This document shows, piece by piece, positions 26,348 through 34,404 of a DNA stretch of 64,000 nucleotides. A program made the translations under genes and the position numbers. The notes under the pieces were generated by a model. It saw only the letters and a list, made by a program, of their open reading frames with translations. It was not told where the DNA came from and made no database searches. Position 1 is the first letter of the stretch. Each line of letters starts with the position of its first letter. Origin of the DNA: Canibacter sp052085365 (GTDB taxonomy: Bacteria > Actinomycetota > Actinomycetes > Actinomycetales > Microbacteriaceae); NCBI GenBank assembly GCA_052085365.1, contig JBQDFP010000008.1, positions 34,983 to 98,982 of the forward strand. Reading direction: 5' to 3'.

Positions 26348-26373
26348 GAGACTACTGAACCGAAAGGAAAACA

Positions 26374-26892
26374 ATGAGCACGGTTGCTGTAGTGGTGGGC
26401 AACCCCAAGCCACAGTCACGAACCCGCGAGGTTGCAGAGCTTCTCGGTCAAGGGATTGCTGAGGTCGTAGGCGCGACCAGAACGCCGACCATCGAACTTG
26501 TTGACTTTGCGTCGTCGCTGTTTCGTTGGCCTGCAGAAGATATCGACGAGGCGCTCGCCGCAGTTGCAAACGCAGACATTGCAGTATTTGCAACACCCAC
26601 CTATAAGGCGAGCTATTCGGGGCTCTTGAAATCTTTTCTTGATCGCTATGACAACAAAGGTCTGAGCACAGTTACCGCGGTTGGTCTTTTCACACAGGCT
26701 GCGCCGCAGCATACCCTCGCCGCGGAATTCACACTGCGGCCACTTCTGGTTGAACTGGGAGCAAGCGTCCCCACGAAAAGTTTGGTGTTTCCGAGCAACG
26801 AACATGAGCGCCGAAATGAAATTGTTTCGCGCTGGCTCAGCACTCAGTCTTCGCTGTTTCATGCAGCCGCACAGAAAGGACGATCAGTTTGA
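26374..26892 (+). CDS. NADPH-dependent FMN reductase (SsuE/MsuE-like)
   Basis: Flavodoxin-like fold, 172 aa. The phosphate-binding loop GNPKPQSRT is at 9-17 and ATPTYKASYSGLLKSFLDRY near residue 73 is the hallmark of the SsuE/MsuE/ChrR reductases. It supplies FMNH2 to two-component monooxygenases, here presumably the divergent LLM enzymes. GAAAGGAAAA precedes the ATG. Its stop overlaps the TTG start of the next gene (TTGA). Confidence 0.9.
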   Translation: MSTVAVVVGNPKPQSRTREVAELLGQGIAEVVGATRTPTIELVDFASSLFRWPAEDIDEALAAVANADIAVFATPTYKASYSGLLKSFLDRYDNKGLSTVTAVGLFTQAAPQHTLAAEFTLRPLLVELGASVPTKSLVFPSNEHERRNEIVSRWLSTQSSLFHAAAQKGRSV

Positions 26893-27437
26893 GCGTTACC
26901 AAGAACATACGAAATACCCACCACTCATCCACTGCTGTGGATCAGACACCGGTCCAATTTGACCAGCGTGTCTATCGTGATGTTATGGGTTCGTTCCCCT
27001 CAGGTGTGACCGTTATTACGACTCAGGGTGCTGACGGCCCTGTTGGGTTCACCTGCCAGTCGTTCTACAGTGTGTCTATCGAGCCGCCGTTGATTTCATT
27101 CTCTATTGCATGTACTTCAAAGAGTCTCGCGGCAGTGCGTGAACACCAACGAGTTGCGGTGAACTTTTTAAGTCGTGATCAACAACATCTCAGCGCTCAA
27201 TTCGCCCGATCAGGCACCGACAAATGGGCAGGAGTTACTTGGAGTCCAGCCGAGTGGAACGGAACGCCGATCCTTGACGAGGTAACGGGATGGGTTGCCG
27301 GCGAAGTGGAACGAGAAATTGAGGCCGGTGACCATCTAATTTTCTTGGTCAGAGTGGGGGCTTTGCAGACTGACCCATCGCGTGACCCACTGGTTTTCCA
27401 TCGTGGAGCATACCGGGACTTGGAGTACCAGATATAG
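26889..27437 (+). CDS. flavin reductase family protein (HpaC/NtaB/RutF type)
   Basis: 182 aa split-barrel FMN-binding reductase. Signature blocks: FPSGVTVITTQ, GPVGFTCQSFYSVSIEPPLISFSI (landmark near residue 55), and the C-terminal GD-L motif AGDHLIFLVRVGAL. It transfers hydride from NAD(P)H to free FMN. The TTG start (TTGA overlap, AAAGGAC upstream) is chosen because the core begins about 40 residues later. Having two unrelated flavin reductases side by side suggests one serves each LLM enzyme; that is inference. Confidence 0.88.
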   Translation: MSVTKNIRNTHHSSTAVDQTPVQFDQRVYRDVMGSFPSGVTVITTQGADGPVGFTCQSFYSVSIEPPLISFSIACTSKSLAAVREHQRVAVNFLSRDQQHLSAQFARSGTDKWAGVTWSPAEWNGTPILDEVTGWVAGEVEREIEAGDHLIFLVRVGALQTDPSRDPLVFHRGAYRDLEYQI

Positions 27438-27474
27438 CTGGCCGAACGTTCTTAAAACCAGCATGAAATTCTGA

Positions 27475-27517
27475 ACAATATGGCGGCGGACTCTTCGCGA
27501 GTCCGTCGCCATATTGT
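27475..27517. terminator. terminator between the flavin reductase operon and the acidic protein gene
   Basis: A stem of about 19 bp (ACAATATGGCGGCGGACTC with its complement, one G-U) with loop TTCGC. It lies between convergent genes and lacks a strong U-tract. Confidence 0.8.
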
Positions 27518-27536
27518 GTAGTTCACACGGAGTGCA

Positions 27537-27914
27537 TTATTCAGAGTCAGTTGCTGGACCCGACGGTGTCGCTCCGCCTTCACCAGCCCAATCTGCACCC
27601 TCATCATCAGACAGAGCAGGGTCACTAGTCACATCCTTTGACCCCGAGTTGTTTTTCTCGGTAGTCTCCGCGTCCTCGTCTGTGGGAGGGAGGGGTTTTT
27701 CGCCACTGAGGGCAGGGTCGCTCTTTCCACGGAACGGATTCTCTGTCGCGGCTTCAGCCTCACGTGTCATAGTTGCCCCGTCAAGAATTGGTCGATCTTG
27801 TGTCTCACCCGGGCTCTTATCGTTGCCTACGGTTCCTAGACCATCGCTTGCCTCGGTCTTCGTAGCCTCGTGAGGCTGGTCGCCTACGTTTGGTTCTTTC
27901 ATCTCGTCAGTCAC
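27537..27914 (-). CDS. acidic, probably disordered hypothetical protein
   Basis: 125 aa with no recognisable domain. Composition is dominated by Asp, Glu, Ser, Thr, Pro and Gly, with one Trp and one Phe and no Cys; no helix-forming hydrophobic core is apparent, so it is probably intrinsically disordered. The hexapeptide SDPALS occurs twice about 30 residues apart. AAAGGAG lies 8 bases before the GTG start, which supports real translation and disfavors the overlapping plus-strand frame. Function is unknown. Confidence 0.6.
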   Translation of the reverse strand: MTDEMKEPNVGDQPHEATKTEASDGLGTVGNDKSPGETQDRPILDGATMTREAEAATENPFRGKSDPALSGEKPLPPTDEDAETTEKNNSGSKDVTSDPALSDDEGADWAGEGGATPSGPATDSE

Positions 27915-28046
27915 GATGGGCTCCTTTCAAGGTGGTGAGGAGTGTACCGCGAAGCTGTATCACTTCGACACTTGTGAACTTACCAGGTCTCTTTGGCAGT
28001 TGCGGGTGAATACTTGGACCGTCAGCGTCGGCAGATCGGCCACAGA

Positions 28047-28472
28047 TTATGTGTCACGAGGGGTGCGAGAAAGCATGCGAAACGCTGCAGCAATCAGGCG
28101 CCAACCCAAGAAAAAGACTCCCAATGTCACCGTACTCACCAGAACAAACGCTACGGCTGCTCCCTCGCCAATGATGAGCCTGAGTGCCAGGCCGAGCACA
28201 ACAGTTGAGCCCCATACCACCAACCCGTTCAGGAGCGAGGTGGGGTGGCGATGCACTCGAAAAATGAGCCACCCGAGTAAAAGCCCAACCAAGAATGGCC
28301 AGGCTGTATGTAATACTCCGAGTACATTCATCTCTAGAGCGTGACTTGTTCTGCCAGCAAACGCAAAAATAATGATGAAGACTACGTCCAGGACACCAGC
28401 CAGAATGAGGATGCTTGGTGTCGTGCGCTTCCGAACCGGACCTGTGCGTGACGGTGTACGAGAGAGGTTCAT
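28047..28472 (-). CDS. DUF3054 family membrane protein
   Basis: 141 aa with four predicted membrane helices (about 20-40, 50-72, 80-100 and 108-130) and a basic N-terminus. The sequence HTAWPFLVGLLLGWLIF is typical of DUF3054, a small actinobacterial/haloarchaeal membrane family of unknown function. The start overlaps the stop of the upstream hisN gene (ATGA), so it is co-translated with it. Confidence 0.78.
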   Translation of the reverse strand: MNLSRTPSRTGPVRKRTTPSILILAGVLDVVFIIIFAFAGRTSHALEMNVLGVLHTAWPFLVGLLLGWLIFRVHRHPTSLLNGLVVWGSTVVLGLALRLIIGEGAAVAFVLVSTVTLGVFFLGWRLIAAAFRMLSRTPRDT

Positions 28473-29266
28473 GAATGAGTTGAGCCTTTCGCAATCACAT
28501 CAATTGTTGCTTGATGCAGTGGCCCGTTTGTTGCTAACGCAGAACCATTCCAAGCGGAGCCGCTACCAGAAATGTCGGTGAATCTCCCGCCAGCTTCGCG
28601 CACAATTGGCACGTGTGCTGCGAGATCGTATGGCTTAACATCAAATTCACCAACGATCTCGAGAAGCCCCTCGGCCAGTGCCATATATGACCAGGCATCG
28701 CCGTACGCTCTGTCGCGCCAAACTGCTCGCCGTAACGTGAGGAGTGAATCTAAGTATCCTGCGTCCTCCCACTGCTCAATGCTTTGAAAGCTGAGCGAGG
28801 CGTGCTTAAGATCTTGAATTCCAGACACCCGAATTTTCGTAGGCTTGCCGTCACCAACCTGTTTCCAAGCACCTGAGCCGATCTCAGCCCACCACCGTGT
28901 GTCAAGGGCAGGCATGGACACTACGCCAATGCGCGGTGCACCATTAATCTCTAGGGCAATCAGAGTCGCCCAGTTTGGTACCCCACGTAGAAAGTTTGAC
29001 GTGCCATCAATAGGATCGATAATCCATTTGCGACTGGCTTCAGCGCTTGTGCCGGTTTCCTCGCCAAAGAAGGCATCTTCAGGCCTGTCTGTTTCGACCT
29101 TCGCCCGAATCGCTCGCTCCACGTCCGTGTCCGCATCAGTGACGTACGTGCGGTCCGGTTTGGTCTCCACACGTAGGTCCGCTGCCCGGAAGCGGGGAAG
29201 CGAGATAGAATCAGCCGCGTCAGCAAGCGCGAGTGCAAAACGAAGATCTTCAGAAAGAGCAGTCAC
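28469..29266 (-). CDS. hisN: inositol monophosphatase family phosphatase, probable histidinol-phosphatase
   Basis: 265 aa Mg2+-dependent phosphatase. Metal motifs: GEETGTS, the signature WIIDPIDGTSNFLRG near residue 85, and the second metal site WRDRAYGDAWSYMALAEG near 195. Within the family this pattern matches the actinobacterial HisN group, which removes phosphate from histidinol phosphate in histidine synthesis. No other his gene is nearby, so the specific function rests on sequence similarity. The GTG start lies 6 bases after TAGGCT. Confidence 0.8.
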   Translation of the reverse strand: MTALSEDLRFALALADAADSISLPRFRAADLRVETKPDRTYVTDADTDVERAIRAKVETDRPEDAFFGEETGTSAEASRKWIIDPIDGTSNFLRGVPNWATLIALEINGAPRIGVVSMPALDTRWWAEIGSGAWKQVGDGKPTKIRVSGIQDLKHASLSFQSIEQWEDAGYLDSLLTLRRAVWRDRAYGDAWSYMALAEGLLEIVGEFDVKPYDLAAHVPIVREAGGRFTDISGSGSAWNGSALATNGPLHQATIDVIAKGSTHS

Positions 29267-29272
29267 GTACCT

Positions 29273-29278
29273 AGCCTA
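29273..29278 (-). promoter_or_regulatory. -10 hexamer of a probable leaderless promoter for hisN
   Basis: Minus-strand TAGGCT, 6 bases before the GTG at 29266, with no Shine-Dalgarno sequence. Confidence 0.55.
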
Positions 29279-29319
29279 CGCGACTCTAGCGGGGTGTAAT
29301 GCTTCAGAAATATTATTTT

Positions 29320-29394
<75 letters not shown>

Positions 29395-29505
29395 CTATTC
29401 CGATTGGAACAGATATACACTAGCACAGCCATTTACGAATCCTAAAATCACTTCGCGAGTCAGAAAATGAGGCGACTCTTATCGCTGATATTCAGACTGT
29501 TCTGT

Positions 29506-29511
29506 GAGAAT
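29506..29511 (+). promoter_or_regulatory. -10-like hexamer upstream of the homocysteine methyltransferase gene
   Basis: GAGAAT (within TGTGAGAAT) ends 6 bases before the ATG at 29518. The match is imperfect, but spacing equals that of the other leaderless candidates and no Shine-Dalgarno is present. Confidence 0.45.
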
Positions 29512-29517
29512 GCTTGC

Positions 29518-30399
29518 ATGAAGCGCATGCTTGGAGATGGCGGAATTGAAACTTCCCTTGACGAGGATCTTGGTCAAAATCTCGAAGACTTTTCAGCCTT
29601 TCCGCTCCTCGAAACCCCCTCTGGGCGACAGGCACTCCGAGAATACTATGCGCCATATCTGCAGTTTGCTAAACAAGCTCGTGTGCCGTTTATCTTGGAC
29701 ACCCCAACCTGGAGAGCAAATCCCGACTGGGGTGAAAAGCTCGGTTACAGTGCCGATGCCCTCGCACAAATTAACCGTGAAGCTGTTACATATATACGGG
29801 CATTAGTCGACGAAATTGCTCCACATGCCGACATTACTGTCAACGGATGCGTCGGGCCTCGATACGACGACTATGACGAGAGTGAACGTATGACGGTTGC
29901 AGAAGCGATGAAATATCATCTACCGCAGGTGCAGTCGTTCCAGGCTGCAGGGGCGGATCGTGTTACCTCAGTCACAACACTTGATGTGGCCGAGGGAGCC
30001 GGGGTGGTTCTTGCGGCGATGTATGTCGGAGTACCGTCTGCGGTGTCGTTCTTTGTGACACCTGACGGACGACTTGCCGATAGAACGACGCTCGAAAACG
30101 CAATCGGTGAGGTGGACCAACTAACGCAAGAGTCTGCAATCGGATACCTCGTGAACTGTGCACACCCGAGCGAAGTGCTGGAAGCGCTCCAGTCCGCGCG
30201 AGTGCAAGAACGTTTGTTCGGGCTTCGGCTGAATGCTGCGCGTGAAGACGATTCAGGACCGCGTGATGAGCCCGCTGAGTTTGCGAACCAAATGGCACGC
30301 GTGCTTGAAACCGTGCCTCACGTGACACTGCTTGGTGGATGCTGCGGCACGAATTTTCAGCATATTCGTGCCATGGCAGACCGGACTATTACGCGGTAA
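29518..30399 (+). CDS. homocysteine S-methyltransferase family protein
   Basis: 293 aa TIM barrel of the BHMT/MmuM family, which uses S-methylmethionine or betaine to methylate homocysteine. Opening LGDGGIETSL and the Zn-ligand cysteines in VNCAHP and LLGGCCGTN are all present. The ATG at 29518 is preferred to a start 51 bases upstream because the family begins directly with the (L)DGG motif and a -10-like box fits. The gene end overlaps the convergent nhaA end by 11 bp. A second methionine route, MetE, is at the window end. Confidence 0.87.
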   Translation: MKRMLGDGGIETSLDEDLGQNLEDFSAFPLLETPSGRQALREYYAPYLQFAKQARVPFILDTPTWRANPDWGEKLGYSADALAQINREAVTYIRALVDEIAPHADITVNGCVGPRYDDYDESERMTVAEAMKYHLPQVQSFQAAGADRVTSVTTLDVAEGAGVVLAAMYVGVPSAVSFFVTPDGRLADRTTLENAIGEVDQLTQESAIGYLVNCAHPSEVLEALQSARVQERLFGLRLNAAREDDSGPRDEPAEFANQMARVLETVPHVTLLGGCCGTNFQHIRAMADRTITR

Positions 30400-31660
30400 C
30401 GCGGGTTCTTGGTTTGAACAGGAATGCTGAAGCAACACCGACTGCAATAACTGAGCCCACCATCACGGCGAGGCGTGCAGTGTCAGCCTCAGCTTCTGTG
30501 GTGAAACTGAGTTCTGCCACGAGCAGAGATACCGTGAATCCGACACCGGCGAGTGACGCGACACCTAAAAGCTGGCGCCAGGTGACGGCTCCGCCAAGTT
30601 CGGCGCGCGTAAATTTCGTTATCAACCACGTGGTGAGGGTGATCCCGATTGGCTTACCCAAGACGAGCCCGACTATAACCCCGTAGACGATCGGATCAAA
30701 CGGGAATCTTGAGTCGCCGCCAATGGCGACCCCTGCTGAAAAGAAGGCAAATATGGGTACCGCAATGCCGGTGGACAGCGGCTGAAACCTGAACGCGAGT
30801 CGTTCTGCCAGATTAATGCCCTGAGCATTGCGTGTCGGTACGGTGAATGCAAGCAAGACCCCTGCAATGGTCGCGTGAATTCCAGACAAGAAGAAGAATG
30901 ACCAAGCAATTACTCCAATCGGGAGCAGAATAAGCCAAGCTGACCATGGAGTTTTTGCAAACCAGGTGCTGAATACTCGAGCGAGCACCCCGTACACGAT
31001 GATGGGGATCAACGAAATACCGAGTGCTGTGAAATTGACGCCGTCAGTATAGAAGATCGCAATAATGACAATCGCAATAAAATCATCCACGACCGCGACG
31101 GTGAGGAGGAACATGCGCAGCGTGGTCGGAATTCCCGGTGCGATCAGCCCCAAAATAGCGACCGCGAACGCAATATCTGTTGCGGTTGGGATAGCCCAGC
31201 CATGCACATGGTCGGTGCCAAAGTTAAAGGCGACGAAGATGAGCGCGGGGACGATCACGCCACCAAACGCGGCGGCGACTGGTACTAGAGCGGTGCTGAA
31301 CTTTTGCAGCGCCCCGTGAGTGAACTCATTCTTGAGTTCAAGACCAACGATAAAGAAAAAGATCGCGAGGAGGCCATCGGCCGCCCAATGTGCGACGTCT
31401 AGATGTAGCCCCATCGAGCTGGGGCCGAAGGAAAAGCCTCGAACGGCGAAGAACGCGTCAGCAGCGGGGGAGTTTGCTAGCGCTATACCCAGAAGCGCGG
31501 CGACCATGATGATGATGCCGCCGACTTTTTCACGGCGTAAGAACTTCGTGACGCGGACGGTTTCTCTCCGGCGTGCGAGACGGAAAGTTCGACGTCGAGC
31601 GGTTAGCTGACTGGGTGATTTTGGGTGGTGTGAGGCTGGATTCACGGGGGAAGTTGGCAT
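30389..31660 (-). CDS. nhaA: Na+/H+ antiporter NhaA
   Basis: 423 aa with about 12 helices. The sodium/proton site aspartates are in LLTVAVVDDFIAI, and PTATDIAFAVAILGL carries the unwound-helix motif. It exports Na+ in exchange for protons and maintains pH and salt homeostasis. A basic N-terminal extension of about 45 residues precedes the first helix. GAAAGAG lies just upstream of the ATG. It is a single-gene unit with a 7-bp-arm dyad 18 bp upstream of the start codon. Confidence 0.93.
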   Translation of the reverse strand: MPTSPVNPASHHPKSPSQLTARRRTFRLARRRETVRVTKFLRREKVGGIIIMVAALLGIALANSPAADAFFAVRGFSFGPSSMGLHLDVAHWAADGLLAIFFFIVGLELKNEFTHGALQKFSTALVPVAAAFGGVIVPALIFVAFNFGTDHVHGWAIPTATDIAFAVAILGLIAPGIPTTLRMFLLTVAVVDDFIAIVIIAIFYTDGVNFTALGISLIPIIVYGVLARVFSTWFAKTPWSAWLILLPIGVIAWSFFFLSGIHATIAGVLLAFTVPTRNAQGINLAERLAFRFQPLSTGIAVPIFAFFSAGVAIGGDSRFPFDPIVYGVIVGLVLGKPIGITLTTWLITKFTRAELGGAVTWRQLLGVASLAGVGFTVSLLVAELSFTTEAEADTARLAVMVGSVIAVGVASAFLFKPRTRVTA

Positions 31661-31677
31661 GTAATAACTCTTTCACA

Positions 31678-31704
31678 GGTCGACAGCACTAATTCATGTC
31701 GACC
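31678..31704. promoter_or_regulatory. inverted repeat upstream of nhaA
   Basis: GGTCGAC and GTCGACC, 7-bp perfect arms separated by 13 bp, lie 18-44 bp before the nhaA start. This is a possible operator; no regulator is identified. Confidence 0.45.
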
Positions 31705-31781
31705 AGACTTCCCGACTCACCACGTGAAAATCTATCAGACAGACGTGAACTCACGCGACGTTTTTTATGAACAAGTGTGTG

Positions 31782-32060
31782 TTATTTCAACTGCTTGCGG
31801 GCTTGGTTCTGAGCCTTTTTGAGCGCTTTTTGTGCTCGTTTAAAATCAGCCTCGTCCGTCTTATTGTGCTCGATCTGTTCCGCATCGGTTTCAGCCTTCG
31901 AAACTGATGCAATCGCAAGGGCAACACTGGCACCCCACACACCCCAAATGAGGAATCGGCGCCAGTCTTTCGGCATGTCTCGCGTTTGTTTCGCCACGCC
32001 AAACCCACCAAGAACTGTGGTGATCACACCGACGTTGGTGACGTATTTTCCAATTGCCAT
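31782..32060 (-). CDS. small hypothetical membrane-associated protein
   Basis: 92 aa. Two weakly hydrophobic stretches (about 6-24 and 36-52) are followed by a charged helical tail rich in Lys, Glu and Gln that could form a short coiled coil. No domain is recognised. AGGAGGA lies 8 bases before the ATG, a very strong ribosome binding site, which supports expression. It is alone, 121 bp upstream of nhaA on the same strand. Confidence 0.65.
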   Translation of the reverse strand: MAIGKYVTNVGVITTVLGGFGVAKQTRDMPKDWRRFLIWGVWGASVALAIASVSKAETDAEQIEHNKTDEADFKRAQKALKKAQNQARKQLK

Positions 32061-32323
32061 GCTCTATTCCTCCTGGTTGGGGTCCGATGAGGTGAGACTC
32101 AGCATACCTTCCGCTCGGCCGCGAATGGGTATCGTATCAAGGTCTCTGCTCGATGAAATCGGTATTGAGCTGCGATTTTCATCTCCTTGGGTGTGTCTTC
32201 GAGCACTCGCGGGACGCATTCGAAGGAAGCATCTCTAATGAGCTAAGCTAATGACCAGGATAGTGAGTCGCAGTACCCGTATCCAGCGTCATCCCAGATA
32301 TTGAAATGAGAGGCAAACGCGTC

Positions 32324-32563
32324 ATGGCTAATCAGGCAAAAGCAGACGAGAACCTGTTTGAGGAGCGCTCAAATGGTTCAGTGAGCGCAGTCACTGCAGT
32401 GTTTTTTGTACTGAGCTCTATTCTGCTTTTTGGCGGAGTCCTCGTCATGAGCTGGGCATTTACCGTTGACGAATGGGCGCTCGAACTCTTTAGCGGGGGA
32501 CTACTCATGATGACCCTTGGCCTTATTCTTCCCTTCAACATTCTCCCGGCGATGGGCAAGTAA
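32324..32563 (+). CDS. small hypothetical membrane protein
   Basis: 79 aa with a polar N-terminus and two membrane helices (about 22-42 and 50-74). It ends directly before the ilvD promoter and terminator. The ATG at 32324 follows GAGAGG; an in-frame ATG at 32306 is possible but lacks a site. Not recognised. An N-terminal acidic/polar region plus a helical hairpin is common among small actinobacterial membrane proteins. Confidence 0.6.
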   Translation: MANQAKADENLFEERSNGSVSAVTAVFFVLSSILLFGGVLVMSWAFTVDEWALELFSGGLLMMTLGLILPFNILPAMGK

Positions 32564-32584
32564 AGGCGTCAATCAAACTTTTAT

Positions 32585-32618
32585 AGCCCCTGCCGACGAA
32601 ATTTGACGGTGGGGGCTT
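32585..32618 (+). terminator. intrinsic terminator upstream of ilvD
   Basis: AGCCCCTGCCG pairs with CGGTGGGGGCT (two G-U pairs) and is followed by TTTTC. It ends the small membrane protein transcript. Confidence 0.8.
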
Positions 32619-32647
32619 TTCAATTATCACGAGAATCTAGACGAGAG

Positions 32648-32653
32648 TAAGCT
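32648..32653 (+). promoter_or_regulatory. -10 hexamer of a probable leaderless promoter for ilvD
   Basis: TAAGCT followed by 6 bases and the ATG at 32660; no Shine-Dalgarno. It is identical in hexamer and spacing to the sites before the FAH-family and M16 genes. Confidence 0.6.
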
Positions 32654-32659
32654 GACAGC

Positions 32660-34354
32660 ATGGCTGAGATAGATGTAAAGCCCCGGAGTCGGGACGTAAC
32701 GGACGGAATTGAAAAGGCAGCCTCCCGCGGTATGCTTCGAGCAGTTGGCATGGGCGACGAGGACTGGGATAAACCACAGATTGGTATCGCGTCATCGTGG
32801 AACGAAATCACGCCGTGTAACCTCAGCCTCGACCGACTTGCTCAGGGTGCCAAAGAAGGCGTCCATGCAGGCGGCGGCTACCCGCTACAGTTCGGCACCA
32901 TTTCAGTGTCAGATGGCATTTCAATGGGTCACGAAGGTATGCACTTCTCACTCGTATCGCGAGAGGTAATTGCAGACTCAGTTGAGACAGTGGTCATGGC
33001 TGAACGTCTTGACGGTACGGTCGTGCTCGCTGGCTGTGACAAATCACTGCCGGGAATGCTTATGGCAGCTGCACGCCTCGACCTCGCGTCAGTGTTTCTC
33101 TACGCCGGTTCAATCGCACCGGGCTGGGTGAAGCTTGAAGACGGAACAGAAAAAACCGTCACCATTATTGATGCGTTTGAAGCCGTAGGCGCATGTAAAG
33201 CGGGTACGCTCAGCGAAGAAGATCTCCACCGAGTTGAATGCGCGATTGCGCCAGGCGAAGGTGCTTGCGGCGGTATGTTTACCGCAAACACGATGGCCTG
33301 TATCGCTGAAGCGCTCGGTATGAGCCTGCCTGGTTCAGCGGCGCCACCCAGCGCTGACCGCCGGCGTGACTACTACGCACATCGTTCTGGCGAAGCAGTG
33401 GTCCGTATGCTTGAAAAGGGGATCACCGCGCGTGACATTCTCACAAAGGAAGCTTTCGAGAACGCAATTGCGGTAGCGATGGTTCTCGGCGGTTCAACTA
33501 ATGCTGTGCTACACCTGCTTGCGATCGCACGAGAAGCTGAAGTTGAACTGACACTGGATGACTTCACACGTATCGGGGACAAAGTTCCGCACCTTGCAGA
33601 TATGAAGCCCTTCGGCACCTATGTTGCCCAGGATTTCGACCGAGTCGGCGGCATGCCAGTCATTATGAAGGCTCTACTTGACGCCGGTCTCATGCACGGT
33701 GATGTTATGACCGTCACCGGGAAGACGATGCGAGAAAACCTCGAAGCGCTCAACCCTGCGCCCATCGATGGCACCGTGGTCCGTAAGCTTGATGATCCAC
33801 TTCATGAAAGTGGGGGGCTCACTATTTTGCACGGCAGCCTTGCCCCTGAAGGTGCGGTAGTGAAATCTGCGGGCTTCGCACTCAACGAATTCACTGGCCC
33901 AGCCCGGGTATTCGAACGTGAACGCGAAGCAATGGATGCGCTGACCGAGGGCAAAATCAACCACGGAGATGTTGTCGTCATTCGCTACGAAGGACCCAAG
34001 GGCGGGCCTGGGATGCGCGAGATGCTCGCGATCACAGGAGCCATCAAAGGTGCGGGTCTGGGAAGTGATGTACTATTGTTGACTGACGGTCGATTTTCAG
34101 GCGGCACAACCGGCCTGTGTATCGGCCACGTAGCTCCAGAGGCCGTGGACGAAGGTCCCATTGCTCTGGTTCGCGACGGAGACCTGATTCGGGTTAATAT
34201 CGCCGCAAAATCGCTCGATCTGCTGGTCGACCCCACCGAGCTTGAAGCCCGAAGGAAAAACTGGGCTCCTCTGCCGCCGCGTTACACGCGAGGTGTACTG
34301 GCCAAGTACCAGAAATTGGTACGCTCTGCCTCTGAAGGCGCAGTCACCGGATAG
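32660..34354 (+). CDS. ilvD: dihydroxy-acid dehydratase
   Basis: Fe-S dehydratase of valine, isoleucine and pantothenate synthesis; converts dihydroxy acids to 2-keto acids. 564 aa. The three cluster cysteines lie in NEITPCNLS, AGCDKSLPG and GACGGMFTANTM. The C-terminal segment FSGGTTGLCIGHVAPEA is also conserved. It heads the ilvD-ilvB-ilvN-ilvC cluster, 50 bp before ilvB. Normal length for the family. Confidence 0.96.
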   Translation: MAEIDVKPRSRDVTDGIEKAASRGMLRAVGMGDEDWDKPQIGIASSWNEITPCNLSLDRLAQGAKEGVHAGGGYPLQFGTISVSDGISMGHEGMHFSLVSREVIADSVETVVMAERLDGTVVLAGCDKSLPGMLMAAARLDLASVFLYAGSIAPGWVKLEDGTEKTVTIIDAFEAVGACKAGTLSEEDLHRVECAIAPGEGACGGMFTANTMACIAEALGMSLPGSAAPPSADRRRDYYAHRSGEAVVRMLEKGITARDILTKEAFENAIAVAMVLGGSTNAVLHLLAIAREAEVELTLDDFTRIGDKVPHLADMKPFGTYVAQDFDRVGGMPVIMKALLDAGLMHGDVMTVTGKTMRENLEALNPAPIDGTVVRKLDDPLHESGGLTILHGSLAPEGAVVKSAGFALNEFTGPARVFEREREAMDALTEGKINHGDVVVIRYEGPKGGPGMREMLAITGAIKGAGLGSDVLLLTDGRFSGGTTGLCIGHVAPEAVDEGPIALVRDGDLIRVNIAAKSLDLLVDPTELEARRKNWAPLPPRYTRGVLAKYQKLVRSASEGAVTG

Positions 34355-34404
34355 CGGCATCTCTGAAATCTCGAACCATATTCTTTCCAAATAGGAAGTA
34401 ACAG

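Noticed and set aside
26310..26373. SAM-responsive (S-box/SAM-IV) riboswitch before the flavin reductase operon
   Set aside because: Two short perfect dyads are present but no conserved aptamer core or downstream terminator could be recognised.
27514..27873. Plus-strand frame of 119 aa opposite the acidic protein gene
   Set aside because: It has no ribosome binding site and crosses the terminator region; the minus-strand frame has a strong site and is preferred.
32152..32183. Imperfect hairpin GATGAAATCG/CGATTTTCATC as terminator
   Set aside because: The stem has a bulge, no U-tract, and no gene on the plus strand ends nearby.
31819..32238. 139-aa plus-strand frame over the small hypothetical gene before nhaA
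   Set aside because: It has no ribosome binding site, while the opposite-strand gene has AGGAGGA at ideal spacing.
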